Position numbers and translations under genes: made by a program | Shown: in pieces, positions 55,345-63,550 of the stretch | How positions within the stretch are numbered: position 1 is the first letter of the stretch | Layout of the letters: each line of letters begins with the position of its first letter | Notes under the pieces: model-generated | Told to the model about the DNA's origin: nothing | Seen by the model: the letters and a program-made list of their open reading frames with translations, nothing else | The model's database searches: none | DNA from: Marinifilum sp. D714 | Lineage (GTDB): Bacteria; Bacteroidota; Bacteroidia; Bacteroidales; Marinifilaceae | Direction of reading: 5' to 3' | DNA: 64,000 nt | Assembly (NCBI RefSeq): GCF_030851345.1 | Contig: NZ_JALPNU010000002.1 | Location: 62,001-126,000, forward strand

Positions 55345-56235
55345 TTATCCTTGGTATGAATCAATACCAGCAGTTTCCATTTTACGATCAACTTTCTTCA
55401 CCAATCCTTGGATTACTTTACCAGGACCTACTTCAGTAAATGAACTTGCACCATCAGCAATCATATTTACCATTGTTTGAGTAAAACGTACTGGAGCAGT
55501 TAACTGAGCAACAAGATTCTTCTTGATTTCAGCTGGATCAGTAACAGGCTTTGCATTTACGTTTTGATATACAGGACAAGCTGGAGTTGAGAAGTTTGTA
55601 TTTTCGATAGCTTCTTCTAACTCAACACGAGCAGGCTCCATTAATGGAGAGTGGAATGCACCACCAACTTTCAATGGTAAAGCTCTTTTAGCACCAGCTT
55701 CTTTTAACTTTTCACAAGCAATTTCGATGCCTTTCATGCTACCAGAAATTACCAACTGACCAGGACAGTTAAAGTTTGCAGGAACAACTACCTCTTCGAT
55801 TTCTGCACAAACTTTTTCAACAGTTTCATCATCTAAACCGATGATTGCTGCCATTGTTGAAGGTTCCATTTCACAAGCTTTTTGCATAGCCATTGCACGC
55901 TGAGACACCAGTTTTAAACCATCTTCGAAAGATAAAGTTCCGTTTGCAACCAATGCTGAGAATTCACCTAATGAGTGACCAGCAACCATTTCTGGTTTGA
56001 AATCTTCACCAAGTGTTTTAGCTAAAATTACCGAATGCAAGAAAATTGCAGGCTGAGTAACTTTAGTTTGTCTAAGATCTTCGTCAGTTCCTTCAAACAT
56101 TAAATCAGTAATGCGGAAACCTAGAATTTCGTTAGCCTTTTCGAAAAGATCCTTAGCAAGTTCCGAATTTTCGTATAGGTCTTTACCCATACCAACAAAT
56201 TGGGCTCCTTGCCCTGGAAATACATATGCTTTCAT
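55345..56235 (-). CDS. fabD: Malonyl-CoA:ACP transacylase FabD
   Basis: The 296-residue enzyme loads malonyl units on ACP for fatty-acid synthesis. The N-terminus is AYVFPGQGAQFVGMGKDLYE. The nucleophile is Ser in VAGHSLGEFSALVA, a catalytic His is in GGAFHSPLMEPAR, and VYQNVNAKPV and FTEVGPGKVIQGLVKK complete the fold. It is monocistronic with its own promoter, a long structured leader and a terminator. Confidence 0.97.
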   Translation of the reverse strand: MKAYVFPGQGAQFVGMGKDLYENSELAKDLFEKANEILGFRITDLMFEGTDEDLRQTKVTQPAIFLHSVILAKTLGEDFKPEMVAGHSLGEFSALVANGTLSFEDGLKLVSQRAMAMQKACEMEPSTMAAIIGLDDETVEKVCAEIEEVVVPANFNCPGQLVISGSMKGIEIACEKLKEAGAKRALPLKVGGAFHSPLMEPARVELEEAIENTNFSTPACPVYQNVNAKPVTDPAEIKKNLVAQLTAPVRFTQTMVNMIADGASSFTEVGPGKVIQGLVKKVDRKMETAGIDSYQG

Positions 56236-56412
56236 CTGTTTATAATTTTGTTTTAAGTTGTCAGATGGAACTTACCATGAGTAAATAATCATTCATATTA
56301 ATGATTTAATAATTATTTAGTCATGGACGTTTCATACTTTTTTTTCAATTTGTGATGATTATTCGATATCCATACATATAGAATAAAAATCATGGTAAGT
56401 TTTGAAATATTC
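56236..56412 (-). promoter_or_regulatory. Structured fabD leader with nested inverted repeats
   Basis: The predicted leader is about 175 nt. AACTTACCATGA (56269-56280) is perfectly complementary to TCATGGTAAGTT (56390-56401), and inside it AATAATCAT (56284-56292) to ATGATTATT (56355-56363). The outer pairing would join the RNA 5' end to a site about 35 nt before the fabD AUG. A 26-codon minus-strand frame (56393-56313) begins inside the outer 5' arm. No known riboswitch family recognised. Confidence 0.55.
56313..56393 (-). CDS. Possible 26-codon leader ORF upstream of fabD
   Basis: ATG at 56393-56391 opens MIFILYVWISNNHHKLKKKY plus ETSMTK and a TAA at 56315-56313. The peptide has a short hydrophobic head and a basic tail. 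Support is only its place in the leader stem; such a short frame can arise by chance. Confidence 0.25.
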   Translation of the reverse strand: MIFILYVWISNNHHKLKKKYETSMTK

Positions 56413-56418
56413 CGGGCA

Positions 56419-56449
56419 CAAATATATTTAATCCGTTCGCAATCTGCAA
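56419..56449 (-). promoter_or_regulatory. fabD promoter
   Basis: On the minus strand TATATTTG reads from 56426 to 56419, with TTGC/ATTG about 19-20 bp upstream (around 56446-56450). It fits the Bacteroidota consensus and lies within the 3' side of the folE terminator hairpin. Confidence 0.55.
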
Positions 56450-56477
56450 TTTTAGAATTTTATTGCAAACGGATTAA
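56428..56477 (-). terminator. Hairpin after folE
   Basis: TTAATCCGTTCGCAAT (56428-56443) pairs with ATTGCAAACGGATTAA (56462-56477), 16 bp with one mismatch, 18-nt loop. It is 31 bp after the folE stop; the tract beyond is AT-rich but not a clean U-run, and it overlaps the fabD promoter. Confidence 0.7.
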
Positions 56478-56507
56478 TATACTTAATACCGGTAAGGTTG
56501 ATAAATT

Positions 56508-57134
56508 TTAGATCGTTTTTGCCGAAATCAATCGAATAAACTCTTCACGAGTTGCAAGATTTTCAAATGCTCCCGTAAAATCGGAAGTAGTTGTAATTGA
56601 ATTTTGTTTTTGAACACCACGCATCGACATGCACATGTGCTGAGCTTCAATAACCACAGCAACGCCTAAAGGATTAAGGGTATCATTAATACAGTCTTTA
56701 ATTTGCGTAGTTAAGCGTTCTTGCACTTGTAATCGGCGAGCAAATGCATCTACCACACGAGCTATTTTGCTAAGTCCGGTAATATATCCATTTGGAATGT
56801 AGGCTACATGAGCTCTTCCAACAAAAGGTAACATATGGTGTTCACACATCGAATAAACCTCAATGTCTTTTACAATCACCATTTGTTTGTAGTCTTCCTT
56901 AAACATCGCCGATCGTAAAATATCTTCTGGTTTAATGTGATATCCCTGCGTTAAGAACTGCATGGCTTTGGCAACACGCAAAGGAGTTTTCTCCAAACCT
57001 TCACGTTCTGCATCTTCACCAAGTAATTCTAAAACTTTTTTATAGTGATACATCAGTTCTTCTGTAGTTTCCTGATTGTATTTTTCTATTTTTGTGAATC
57101 CTTTATCTTCTTGTCCGTTAATTGAAAATTCCAT
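56508..57134 (-). CDS. folE: GTP cyclohydrolase I
   Basis: The 208-residue enzyme converts GTP to dihydroneopterin triphosphate for folate. Zn ligands are in [12 protein letters not shown] (Cys, His) and QHMCMSMRG (Cys); [20 protein letters not shown] and LTTQIKDCI are family motifs. An upstream TTTG (minus, 57206-57203) and TTATTTTG (minus, 57181-57174), 21 bp apart, form a likely promoter. Confidence 0.97.
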   Translation of the reverse strand: MEFSINGQEDKGFTKIEKYNQETTEELMYHYKKVLELLGEDAEREGLEKTPLRVAKAMQFLTQGYHIKPEDILRSAMFKEDYKQMVIVKDIEVYSMCEHHMLPFVGRAHVAYIPNGYITGLSKIARVVDAFARRLQVQERLTTQIKDCINDTLNPLGVAVVIEAQHMCMSMRGVQKQNSITTTSDFTGAFENLATREEFIRLISAKTI

Positions 57135-57243
57135 TCGTCACAGTGTTTTTAAATAAGTCGTTGTATTGCTCTGCAAAATAAGTAATAATTTCACCTAATA
57201 AACAAACTTTTAGGTTCTTTGTTTTAGCTAAGTTCTTGCATTT

Positions 57244-57933
57244 ATGGATATTTTAATCATTACAGAGACATTTGATGTGCTCAAAGATTTTATTTCACAA
57301 CTTGAATTAGAGGAAAATCTGGGGCATAATTATGCTCGTTTCAAGTATCAAAATCAATCTATAGATATACTAATTTCGGGATATGGAGGCAGTATGTCGG
57401 CCTATGAGTATACGAAAGCCATAGGTAAAAACAAGTACGATTTGGTTTTGCAATTTGGGCAGTGCTACGCTTTAAAGGATCAGGTTAAAAAAAATCAATT
57501 GGTATGTATTATTGATGATTATTTTGGAGATATTGGAATTGGTGAGGAAAGTAATTTTGCTTCTGTTTTTGATTTACAACAACGAAATAAAAACGAAGCT
57601 CCATTTAAAAATGAAATATTAGAAAACGATACTTTGATTCCAGAAGTGTTTTCTGATTTTAGAAAGGTGAGTGGAATTACTTGCAATGCCATTCCTACAA
57701 AGCTTAACTCTTTAGCTAATGCCTATATCAAGAATTATCCTGATGTAATCAGTAGAGAAGGGGCGAATTTGCTTTATATCTGCCAAAAGGAAAATGTGAA
57801 ATTAATTCAGCTTTTTTATGTGCTTGAAAATATCGAAAATGCACAATTCAAGATTACCCCTGATGAGCCAATGGTAAAAGTGGTAAGTGAAACAATTGAA
57901 GAGGTTTTGAATGAATCGGTAATGCTTAATTAG
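57244..57933 (+). CDS. Nucleoside phosphorylase-fold protein, diverged futalosine hydrolase (MqnB)-like
   Basis: This 229-residue protein follows the MqnB fold: MDILIITETFDVLKDF, ILISGYGGSMSAYEYTKAIG, YFGDIGIGEESNFASVFDL, TCNAIPTKLNSL and SREGANLLYICQKE. In ordinary MqnB the loop is SMEGAA and a later ISD/ISN recognises the base; here these read SREGAN and VLENIE, and the AGIAGS strand is replaced by FGQCYAL. Futalosine hydrolysis for menaquinone synthesis is the closest known role, but the active site is altered. Its stop overlaps the convergent MATE gene by 8 bp. Confidence 0.7.
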   Translation: MDILIITETFDVLKDFISQLELEENLGHNYARFKYQNQSIDILISGYGGSMSAYEYTKAIGKNKYDLVLQFGQCYALKDQVKKNQLVCIIDDYFGDIGIGEESNFASVFDLQQRNKNEAPFKNEILENDTLIPEVFSDFRKVSGITCNAIPTKLNSLANAYIKNYPDVISREGANLLYICQKENVKLIQLFYVLENIENAQFKITPDEPMVKVVSETIEEVLNESVMLN

Positions 57934-59230
57934 AGAAATGAACCAAAACGGCTTTTTTGTAATAAATTGCCTGAAAAAGGCCTCTGGTAAACATGAAGCC
58001 TAACATAGCAATCCAAAGTCCATGATTTTCTAAAGCACCGTTTAGAAAGTAATAAAGAGGGATAAAAATTAGAATGGTTGCTGCCATCATTGTCTTGCGC
58101 ATATAACTTGAAGCTGTGGCACCAATAAATATTCCATCCATTAGGAATGATGCAAAACTTAGGAGTGGCAAAAGCACAATCCATTTTAAATAATCTCTAG
58201 CAATGTTAATGGTAGACTCAGCATTGGTGAGTATTGACAAGATATCGATGCCAAATAATCCATATGCTATTGTAAATAATACACTAATGCCAATCCCCCA
58301 TATAAATAACAATCGAATTACTTTAGCCAGATTTTTTGAATTGTTTGCACCAATAAATTTACCTACTAAAGCCTCTGCAGCGAAAGCAAATCCATCCATA
58401 AAATAGGAGAAGATGAAAAGGAATTGTAGTAGCAATGAGTTAACTGCTAAAATTTCTTTATTTACACTTGCTGATTCGGTTGTGAAGAAGGTGAAAACAA
58501 ATATAATACAGAGGGTTCTGATGAAGATATCCTTGTTGACTAGGGAAAAGTGTTTCAATTCTTTAACCTTCATCATACCTTTCGCACTCCAATACTTAAA
58601 TAAGCGTTTGTAATTTTTTAGAATGAAGAATAATGCTAAAAATAAACTGCAGTATTGAGCAATTAAGGTTCCTAAGGCTACCCCTTTTGCATCTAGCATT
58701 AATCCATACACAAAAAATGCCGATAGTGATATGTTAATAATATTCCCCACAATTGCGATTAACATGGGAGTTTTGGCATTCTGCATGCCAATGAACCAGC
58801 CGTTTAAAGCATAAAGGCTAATGGTTGCAGGTGCAGCCCAAACTCGTATATAGAAGTATGATTTGGCAATGGTTTCAACTGATTCTTCGCTCTCGATTAA
58901 CCAAAAGCTAAGCATAGCTATTGGTTTTTGAAGTATTAAAATAAGAATACTCCCAGCTAGAGCAACAGTAAGTGCACGTGATAAGGACAGAATAGATTCG
59001 CCCAAATTTCTTGCACCGTAAGCTTGAGCAGTAATTCCTGTAGTTCCCATTCGTAAAAATGCAAAACCCCAGTATAAAAAGTTGAATATTGTACCGCCTA
59101 AGGCAATAGCACCTATAAAATCCACTTTGCCTAAGTGACCCATTAGAGCTAAATCAACAAGTCCTAATAAAGGAATGGTGATGTTACTAACAATGTTGGG
59201 TACTGCAATATTTAGGATTTTCTTGTTCAC
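57926..59230 (-). CDS. MATE family efflux transporter (DinF-like)
   Basis: The 434-residue protein has twelve predicted helices in two halves, beginning NIAVPNIVSNITIPLLGLVD. Repeated MATE features are GHLGKVDFIGAIALG and FLYWGFAFLRMGTTGITAQAYG. It exports toxic organic cations or drugs with Na+ or H+. Closest to the DinF branch by pattern. Convergent with the MqnB-like gene. Confidence 0.93.
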   Translation of the reverse strand: MNKKILNIAVPNIVSNITIPLLGLVDLALMGHLGKVDFIGAIALGGTIFNFLYWGFAFLRMGTTGITAQAYGARNLGESILSLSRALTVALAGSILILILQKPIAMLSFWLIESEESVETIAKSYFYIRVWAAPATISLYALNGWFIGMQNAKTPMLIAIVGNIINISLSAFFVYGLMLDAKGVALGTLIAQYCSLFLALFFILKNYKRLFKYWSAKGMMKVKELKHFSLVNKDIFIRTLCIIFVFTFFTTESASVNKEILAVNSLLLQFLFIFSYFMDGFAFAAEALVGKFIGANNSKNLAKVIRLLFIWGIGISVLFTIAYGLFGIDILSILTNAESTINIARDYLKWIVLLPLLSFASFLMDGIFIGATASSYMRKTMMAATILIFIPLYYFLNGALENHGLWIAMLGFMFTRGLFQAIYYKKAVLVHFSN

Positions 59231-59331
59231 GATTCAGCTTTTTATTTACTGCACGAAAGTAGTTAAAAATACAGTACTAAAGGAAAAAACATTTGGTCTC
59301 CGAAATAAAAGACAAAAAACTCTTAAAATAA

Positions 59332-59363
59332 TTTGGAATTAATCTGAGTAAAAATTAGATTTG
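59332..59363 (+). promoter_or_regulatory. Consensus promoter of the Mn-type superoxide dismutase
   Basis: TTTG (59332-59335), a 20-bp gap, then TAGATTTG (59356-59363): a full match to TTTG/TAnnTTTG. It lies about 50 bp before the start. Confidence 0.75.
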
Positions 59364-59413
59364 CTACTAGTGACAAATAAACTTATATCAACCATAAGAA
59401 AAATACAAAATAT

Positions 59414-60016
59414 ATGGCATTTGAGTTACCAAAATTAGCTTATGCATACGATGCATTAGATCCGCATATTGATGCCAGAACAATGGAAATACACCATTCT
59501 AAGCATCATGCTGGATATACAAATAATTTAAACGCTGCAATAGCAGGAACCGATTTAGAAGGTAAAAGTATCGAAGATATTCTTGCCAATGTATCAAAAC
59601 ATTCTGTTGCCGTTAGAAATAACGGAGGTGGATTCTATAATCATGATTTGTTTTGGAAAGTGATGTCCCCCAATGGAGGAGGGAAACCAAGTGGTGATTT
59701 GCTGACCGCAATCGAAAAAGACTTTGGGTCGTTTGATGCTTTTAAAGAAGAATTTTCAAAAGCAGCGGCAACAAGGTTTGGTTCAGGTTGGGCTTGGTTG
59801 GTAAAACAAGCTGATGGTAAGTTAGTAGTTACCTCTACGGCAAATCAGGACAATCCATTAATGGATGTTGCAGATGTCAAAGGAACTCCAATTTTAGGAT
59901 TGGACGTTTGGGAGCATGCATATTACTTAAAGTTTCAAAATAGAAGACCTGATTACATCTCAGTTTTCTGGGAAGTAATCAATTGGGAGGAAGTGGTTAA
60001 ACGCTTTCAGGATTAG
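59414..60016 (+). CDS. sodA: Superoxide dismutase, Mn-type
   Basis: This 200-residue enzyme has metal ligands H27, H77, D164 and H168 ([24 protein letters not shown]). The outer-sphere glutamine is in the C-terminal domain (Q145 in STANQDNPL), and the N-terminal position is glycine (GGGFYNH), the pattern of Mn-SOD. It detoxifies superoxide in the cytoplasm; no signal peptide. An Fe-type gene follows on the same strand after a terminator. Confidence 0.92.
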   Translation: MAFELPKLAYAYDALDPHIDARTMEIHHSKHHAGYTNNLNAAIAGTDLEGKSIEDILANVSKHSVAVRNNGGGFYNHDLFWKVMSPNGGGKPSGDLLTAIEKDFGSFDAFKEEFSKAAATRFGSGWAWLVKQADGKLVVTSTANQDNPLMDVADVKGTPILGLDVWEHAYYLKFQNRRPDYISVFWEVINWEEVVKRFQD

Positions 60017-60043
60017 TTTTGTTTATTGTTTTTTTGATTTTGG

Positions 60044-60071
60044 GGCCGATTCTTTTTATAAAGGATCGGCC
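60044..60071 (+). terminator. Intrinsic terminator between the two SOD genes
   Basis: GGCCGAT (60044-60050) pairs with ATCGGCC (60065-60071), with inner CTTT/AAAG, then TTTTTGTGTTTTTTT. Confidence 0.88.
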
Positions 60072-60145
60072 TTTTTGTGTTTTTTTATTGAATTTGTGAT
60101 TTTTTATTGTGAAATTGAAGGGAAAATCAAAAAAAATATAAAAAA

Positions 60146-60727
60146 ATGGAACACAAACTACCTACTTTACCGTATGAATTAGGCGAATTAGAGCCTTATA
60201 TTAGTAAGAAAACACTTGAATTTCATTACGGGAAGCACCACCAAGCTTACATTACAAATCTGAATAATTTAATAAAAGAAACTTCTTTTGAGGATGCTAG
60301 TCTGGAAGATATTGTAAAGCATTCGGAAGGAGGAATCTTCAATAATGGAGCCCAGGTTTATAACCACACCTTTTATTTTGAAGCATTTAAGCCAAATGGC
60401 AGCGCCGAACCAAATGGAAAATTGAAAGCAGCCATTGAAGCTTCATTTGGATCATTTGCTAATTTTAAGTCAGAATTTTCGAAAGCTGGAGCAACTTTGT
60501 TTGGCTCAGGATGGGTTTGGTTGGTAGTTGATACTGCTGGCAAATTGGCCATTATGAAGACCAAGAATGCAGGTAATCCGTTGCGTGATGGTTTTAAGCC
60601 TATTCTTACTATGGATGTATGGGAACATGCCTATTATTTAGATACTCAGAATGCACGTCCAAAGTACATCGAAAACTTCTGGAATATCATTAATTGGGAA
60701 CTGGTTGAAAAACGATTCGAAGAATAA
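60146..60727 (+). CDS. sodB: Superoxide dismutase, Fe-type
   Basis: The 193-residue enzyme has ligands H27, H74, D157 and H161. The outer-sphere glutamine is N-terminal (Q70 in NNGAQVYNHTFYF) and the C-terminal site reads NAGNPL, which is the Fe-SOD pattern, unlike the preceding gene. No signal peptide is seen. The 129-bp gap after sodA contains a terminator, so it needs its own promoter or read-through. Confidence 0.93.
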   Translation: MEHKLPTLPYELGELEPYISKKTLEFHYGKHHQAYITNLNNLIKETSFEDASLEDIVKHSEGGIFNNGAQVYNHTFYFEAFKPNGSAEPNGKLKAAIEASFGSFANFKSEFSKAGATLFGSGWVWLVVDTAGKLAIMKTKNAGNPLRDGFKPILTMDVWEHAYYLDTQNARPKYIENFWNIINWELVEKRFEE

Positions 60728-60730
60728 ATA

Positions 60731-60758
60731 AAAAAGGGTGATTTCAATCACCCTTTTT
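60731..60758 (+). terminator. Bidirectional terminator after sodB
   Basis: AAAAAGGGTGATT (60731-60743) pairs with AATCACCCTTTTT (60746-60758). It stands between sodB and the convergent gene ending at 60759 and can serve both. Confidence 0.93.
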
Positions 60759-61640
60759 TTAAATGCTTACTGAGATACCTGCTTTTATAAACAAATTGTT
60801 ATCTAAATCAAAATCCGCGATTTTATCACTTCCATCTTTAAATTCGAAGTTTCGATATAGTGTATAACCTGAATTTACGTTTAGACTAATTTTTTTTGAT
60901 AATTTTTGTTTCAGAAATAAACCTCCTCCAACATTCATAATACTAACATTATCAATTGGGCTTGTTTGATTATTATATACAAGTTTATCTGTTAATGTGA
61001 AATTTTCACCAGCAATAAATAGATTTGCTCCTAATGTAGTTTTTTCATTAGCTATATAATTTACATCAAGCATTGGGAAACCGAAATTTACATTCCATTT
61101 TTCATTTGGTTTCCAATTTAAACTTACAATTGGAATAGGAGCAGGTACCCCAATGGTATTCGAATAAATTGCTCCTAAATTTAGTATCATGTTCTTTTTT
61201 TGATTGATAGGTTTGCTAAATAAAGCCATTCCAAATAAATTTAGTTCATCGAAACCGACCGAGGATTCAAAATTAGAAGAAATATTAGGCTTTATAAAAG
61301 CTGTCAGATACCAACCGTTTTTTAATGGGCGTGCATATCCAAATGTATAAGAAATGGTATGAAATTTTTTTAAATCGGTTTCCAATAAAGGAGTAGTTCC
61401 ATAATCGATATTGACACCTGCATAGTTAAAGGTATGAAAGATTCTTCTTCCTGGAGTTTTTAGCTTTTTATGAATGCTAAATCTAAAGTCATATTTCACA
61501 AAAGAGATATCGTTCCCATTATCGGAATCACCTTTGCCAATAAATACGTAATCAGCTCCAAATTTCTCTTGCAGCATTTGGGCTTGAGAGGGAAGTATTA
61601 TACCCAAAATTATTACTGTTATTAATAAAACTTTTTTCAT
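60759..61640 (-). CDS. DUF6268-like outer-membrane beta-barrel protein
   Basis: The 293-residue exported protein has a signal peptide (1-20, ending PSQA). Its strand-rich body (RIFHTFNYAGVNIDYGTTPL, YTFGYARPLKNGWYLTAFIK, SLNWKPNEKWNVNFGFPML) resembles DUF6268 outer-membrane proteins and ends in an aromatic-free IKAGISVSI strand. Function unknown. The cyclase gene is 41 bp upstream on the same strand. Confidence 0.75.
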   Translation of the reverse strand: MKKVLLITVIILGIILPSQAQMLQEKFGADYVFIGKGDSDNGNDISFVKYDFRFSIHKKLKTPGRRIFHTFNYAGVNIDYGTTPLLETDLKKFHTISYTFGYARPLKNGWYLTAFIKPNISSNFESSVGFDELNLFGMALFSKPINQKKNMILNLGAIYSNTIGVPAPIPIVSLNWKPNEKWNVNFGFPMLDVNYIANEKTTLGANLFIAGENFTLTDKLVYNNQTSPIDNVSIMNVGGGLFLKQKLSKKISLNVNSGYTLYRNFEFKDGSDKIADFDLDNNLFIKAGISVSI

Positions 61641-61681
61641 GCTATGTTTTTATAAAGTGCTTAATAAACAAATATTTAGAG

Positions 61682-62791
61682 CTAATCTTTGATGGCGTAA
61701 ATGTCAACTCTTTTCTTTTTTCCCTTTAACTTAATATTATCAATAAAAGAATAATTGAAGGAGTTATAAAGAGCCAGATCCGTAATTATCAATTTTGATG
61801 CCAAAAATTCTTCTTTGAATGAATTACATAGTCCCTGAATTCTTGAAGCAGTATTAATTACATCACCATGGTAGGCAATGGAACGCTTTATTACGCCTAC
61901 TTCAGCGGCCATTAATGTACCACCATTTATACCTGCTTTAAATTGAGGAAGAAAGCCATAAGATTTCATGTAATGATCAGACCTTTTTTGAAGGTACTCC
62001 TTAAATCTGAAAAATATTTTGATGCACTTTGCATTTTTAATTCCATCATTATAAGGCCATATAAGTACAACTTCATCTCCAATATACTGGTATATATTTG
62101 CATCAAACTCATTAACCGCAAGCGTTAAATCGCTGAAGCAATCTTGAATGAGTTGACTATATTTTACATGTCCCAATTTCTCGGCATAGGTTGTAGATGA
62201 TTTTAAATCCATAAATAAGAATACCATTTTGACCTCTTTGGGTTGACGGTATTTGCCAAGTAATAAATCAAGAAGAACACCAGGGCCAAATTTTTGATTG
62301 ATAATCTGAAATAGGATAATAGTAGCACTGACCAAATACGTAAAAGTTACAATTCTGAAAAAATCACTTGATCTCACAAAACTTCTTATTTCCAGCAATG
62401 TTTCTCTCGATATTTCACCTTTTAAAATCAATTGGGATGCAATTCCAACTAAGAATATTGTTACTATAGTTAAGATGATATGAATAATACTATAGAAGAA
62501 AATAATCTGGCCATATGATCTTTTTCGAAGGCGTTCTTGTTTGCTTTTGATAAAAATATTTAAAATGCCGAATATTCCTCCCAAAAATAAACCTGCTAAA
62601 ACTAAATTTAGCTTGTTAATTTCTGCAACTGAAATATGCTTCGGAATCTCACCTTCAATTTTTGGATCAAAGCTGGTTAGAATATCCCAAATAAATACAG
62701 CGCTTATCCATATCGTAATAATAATAAAGAAGTCTATGATAACTTTACGAGTGTTTTTATTGTATTTCAAAATACTTATTGGATTTTGCAT
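61682..62791 (-). CDS. Membrane class III adenylate/guanylate cyclase
   Basis: The 369-residue protein has four N-terminal helices (about residues 18-38, 50-68, 85-120 and 140-165), then a class III catalytic domain (about 185-369). Metal-binding aspartates are in FLFMDLKSSTTYAEKL and YQYIGDEVVLIWPYN; the transition-state and purine region is IAYHGDVINTASRIQGLC. Only a short linker joins membrane and catalytic parts, and no recognised sensor domain is present. It makes cAMP or cGMP; the membrane part may sense the signal. Likely cotranscribed with the downstream DUF6268-like gene. Confidence 0.9.
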   Translation of the reverse strand: MQNPISILKYNKNTRKVIIDFFIIITIWISAVFIWDILTSFDPKIEGEIPKHISVAEINKLNLVLAGLFLGGIFGILNIFIKSKQERLRKRSYGQIIFFYSIIHIILTIVTIFLVGIASQLILKGEISRETLLEIRSFVRSSDFFRIVTFTYLVSATIILFQIINQKFGPGVLLDLLLGKYRQPKEVKMVFLFMDLKSSTTYAEKLGHVKYSQLIQDCFSDLTLAVNEFDANIYQYIGDEVVLIWPYNDGIKNAKCIKIFFRFKEYLQKRSDHYMKSYGFLPQFKAGINGGTLMAAEVGVIKRSIAYHGDVINTASRIQGLCNSFKEEFLASKLIITDLALYNSFNYSFIDNIKLKGKKKRVDIYAIKD

Positions 62792-62942
62792 GTCACAATT
62801 TAATATTACAAAGAATAAAATTTAAATTGATTTACTTATTTCTTTGATGAAAAGAGAAAAATCAATTAATTTAAGAAGTAGTGGGGTAATTTGTTTGGTA
62901 ATACAAATAAAGCACATAAATTATAAAATAATAAATTAAGCA

Positions 62943-63515
62943 ATGTTAAAAGATTTAGTTGCCAAAAACAGAAGTTACAGAAGATTTTTTGAAGATGAAA
63001 AAATATCTTCAGATCAAATTAAAGAATGGATTAATTTGGCAAGATTAGGAGCATCAGGAAGGAATGCACAAACCATAAAATATAAGATTGTATTATCTGA
63101 TAAAATGCGTGATATTGTATTTCAACAGCTTGCCTGGGCAGGTTATTTGCAAGATTGGGCCGGACCAGAAAAAGGAGAGAGACCATCGGCTTATGTTGTG
63201 ATGATTAATGATGAGGAGCTGGGTAAAAATTATTTTAGTGACGATGGAATTGCGGTCCAAAATTTGTTACTTGGAGCAGTTGAAAGTGGTTACGGAGGTT
63301 GTATTATTCATGCTTTTAAGAAGAAAGAACTTAGTGAACTGCTAAAAATTGAAGAAGGATTTTCAATTATTCAGGTAGTGGCCTTGGGAAAACCGAAAGA
63401 AGAGGTAGTTATTGAAGAAATGAAAGATGGAGATATCAAGTATTGGAGAGATGAAAAGGGAGTTCATCATGTGCCAAAACGTAGTATCGATGAGATAATA
63501 TTGGAAGAATTGTAA
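62943..63515 (+). CDS. Nitroreductase family protein
   Basis: The 190-residue flavoprotein begins MLKDLVAKNRSYRRFFEDEK with the FMN-binding arginines and has LARLGASGRNAQTIKY, DDGIAVQNLLLGAVESGYGGC and VVALGKPKEEVVIEEM. The fold is a compact two-domain reductase; substrate unknown. It is divergent from the cyclase gene across 151 bp and 35 bp ahead of the next gene. Confidence 0.93.
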   Translation: MLKDLVAKNRSYRRFFEDEKISSDQIKEWINLARLGASGRNAQTIKYKIVLSDKMRDIVFQQLAWAGYLQDWAGPEKGERPSAYVVMINDEELGKNYFSDDGIAVQNLLLGAVESGYGGCIIHAFKKKELSELLKIEEGFSIIQVVALGKPKEEVVIEEMKDGDIKYWRDEKGVHHVPKRSIDEIILEEL

Positions 63516-63550
63516 TTGTAACTCTGCGGAGTTAATAAAAAGCTGGTAAA

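Noticed and set aside
63524-63537. Terminator AACTCTGCGGAGTT after the nitroreductase gene
   Set aside because: The 5-bp stem has no U-tract, so termination is not supported; the next gene may be cotranscribed.
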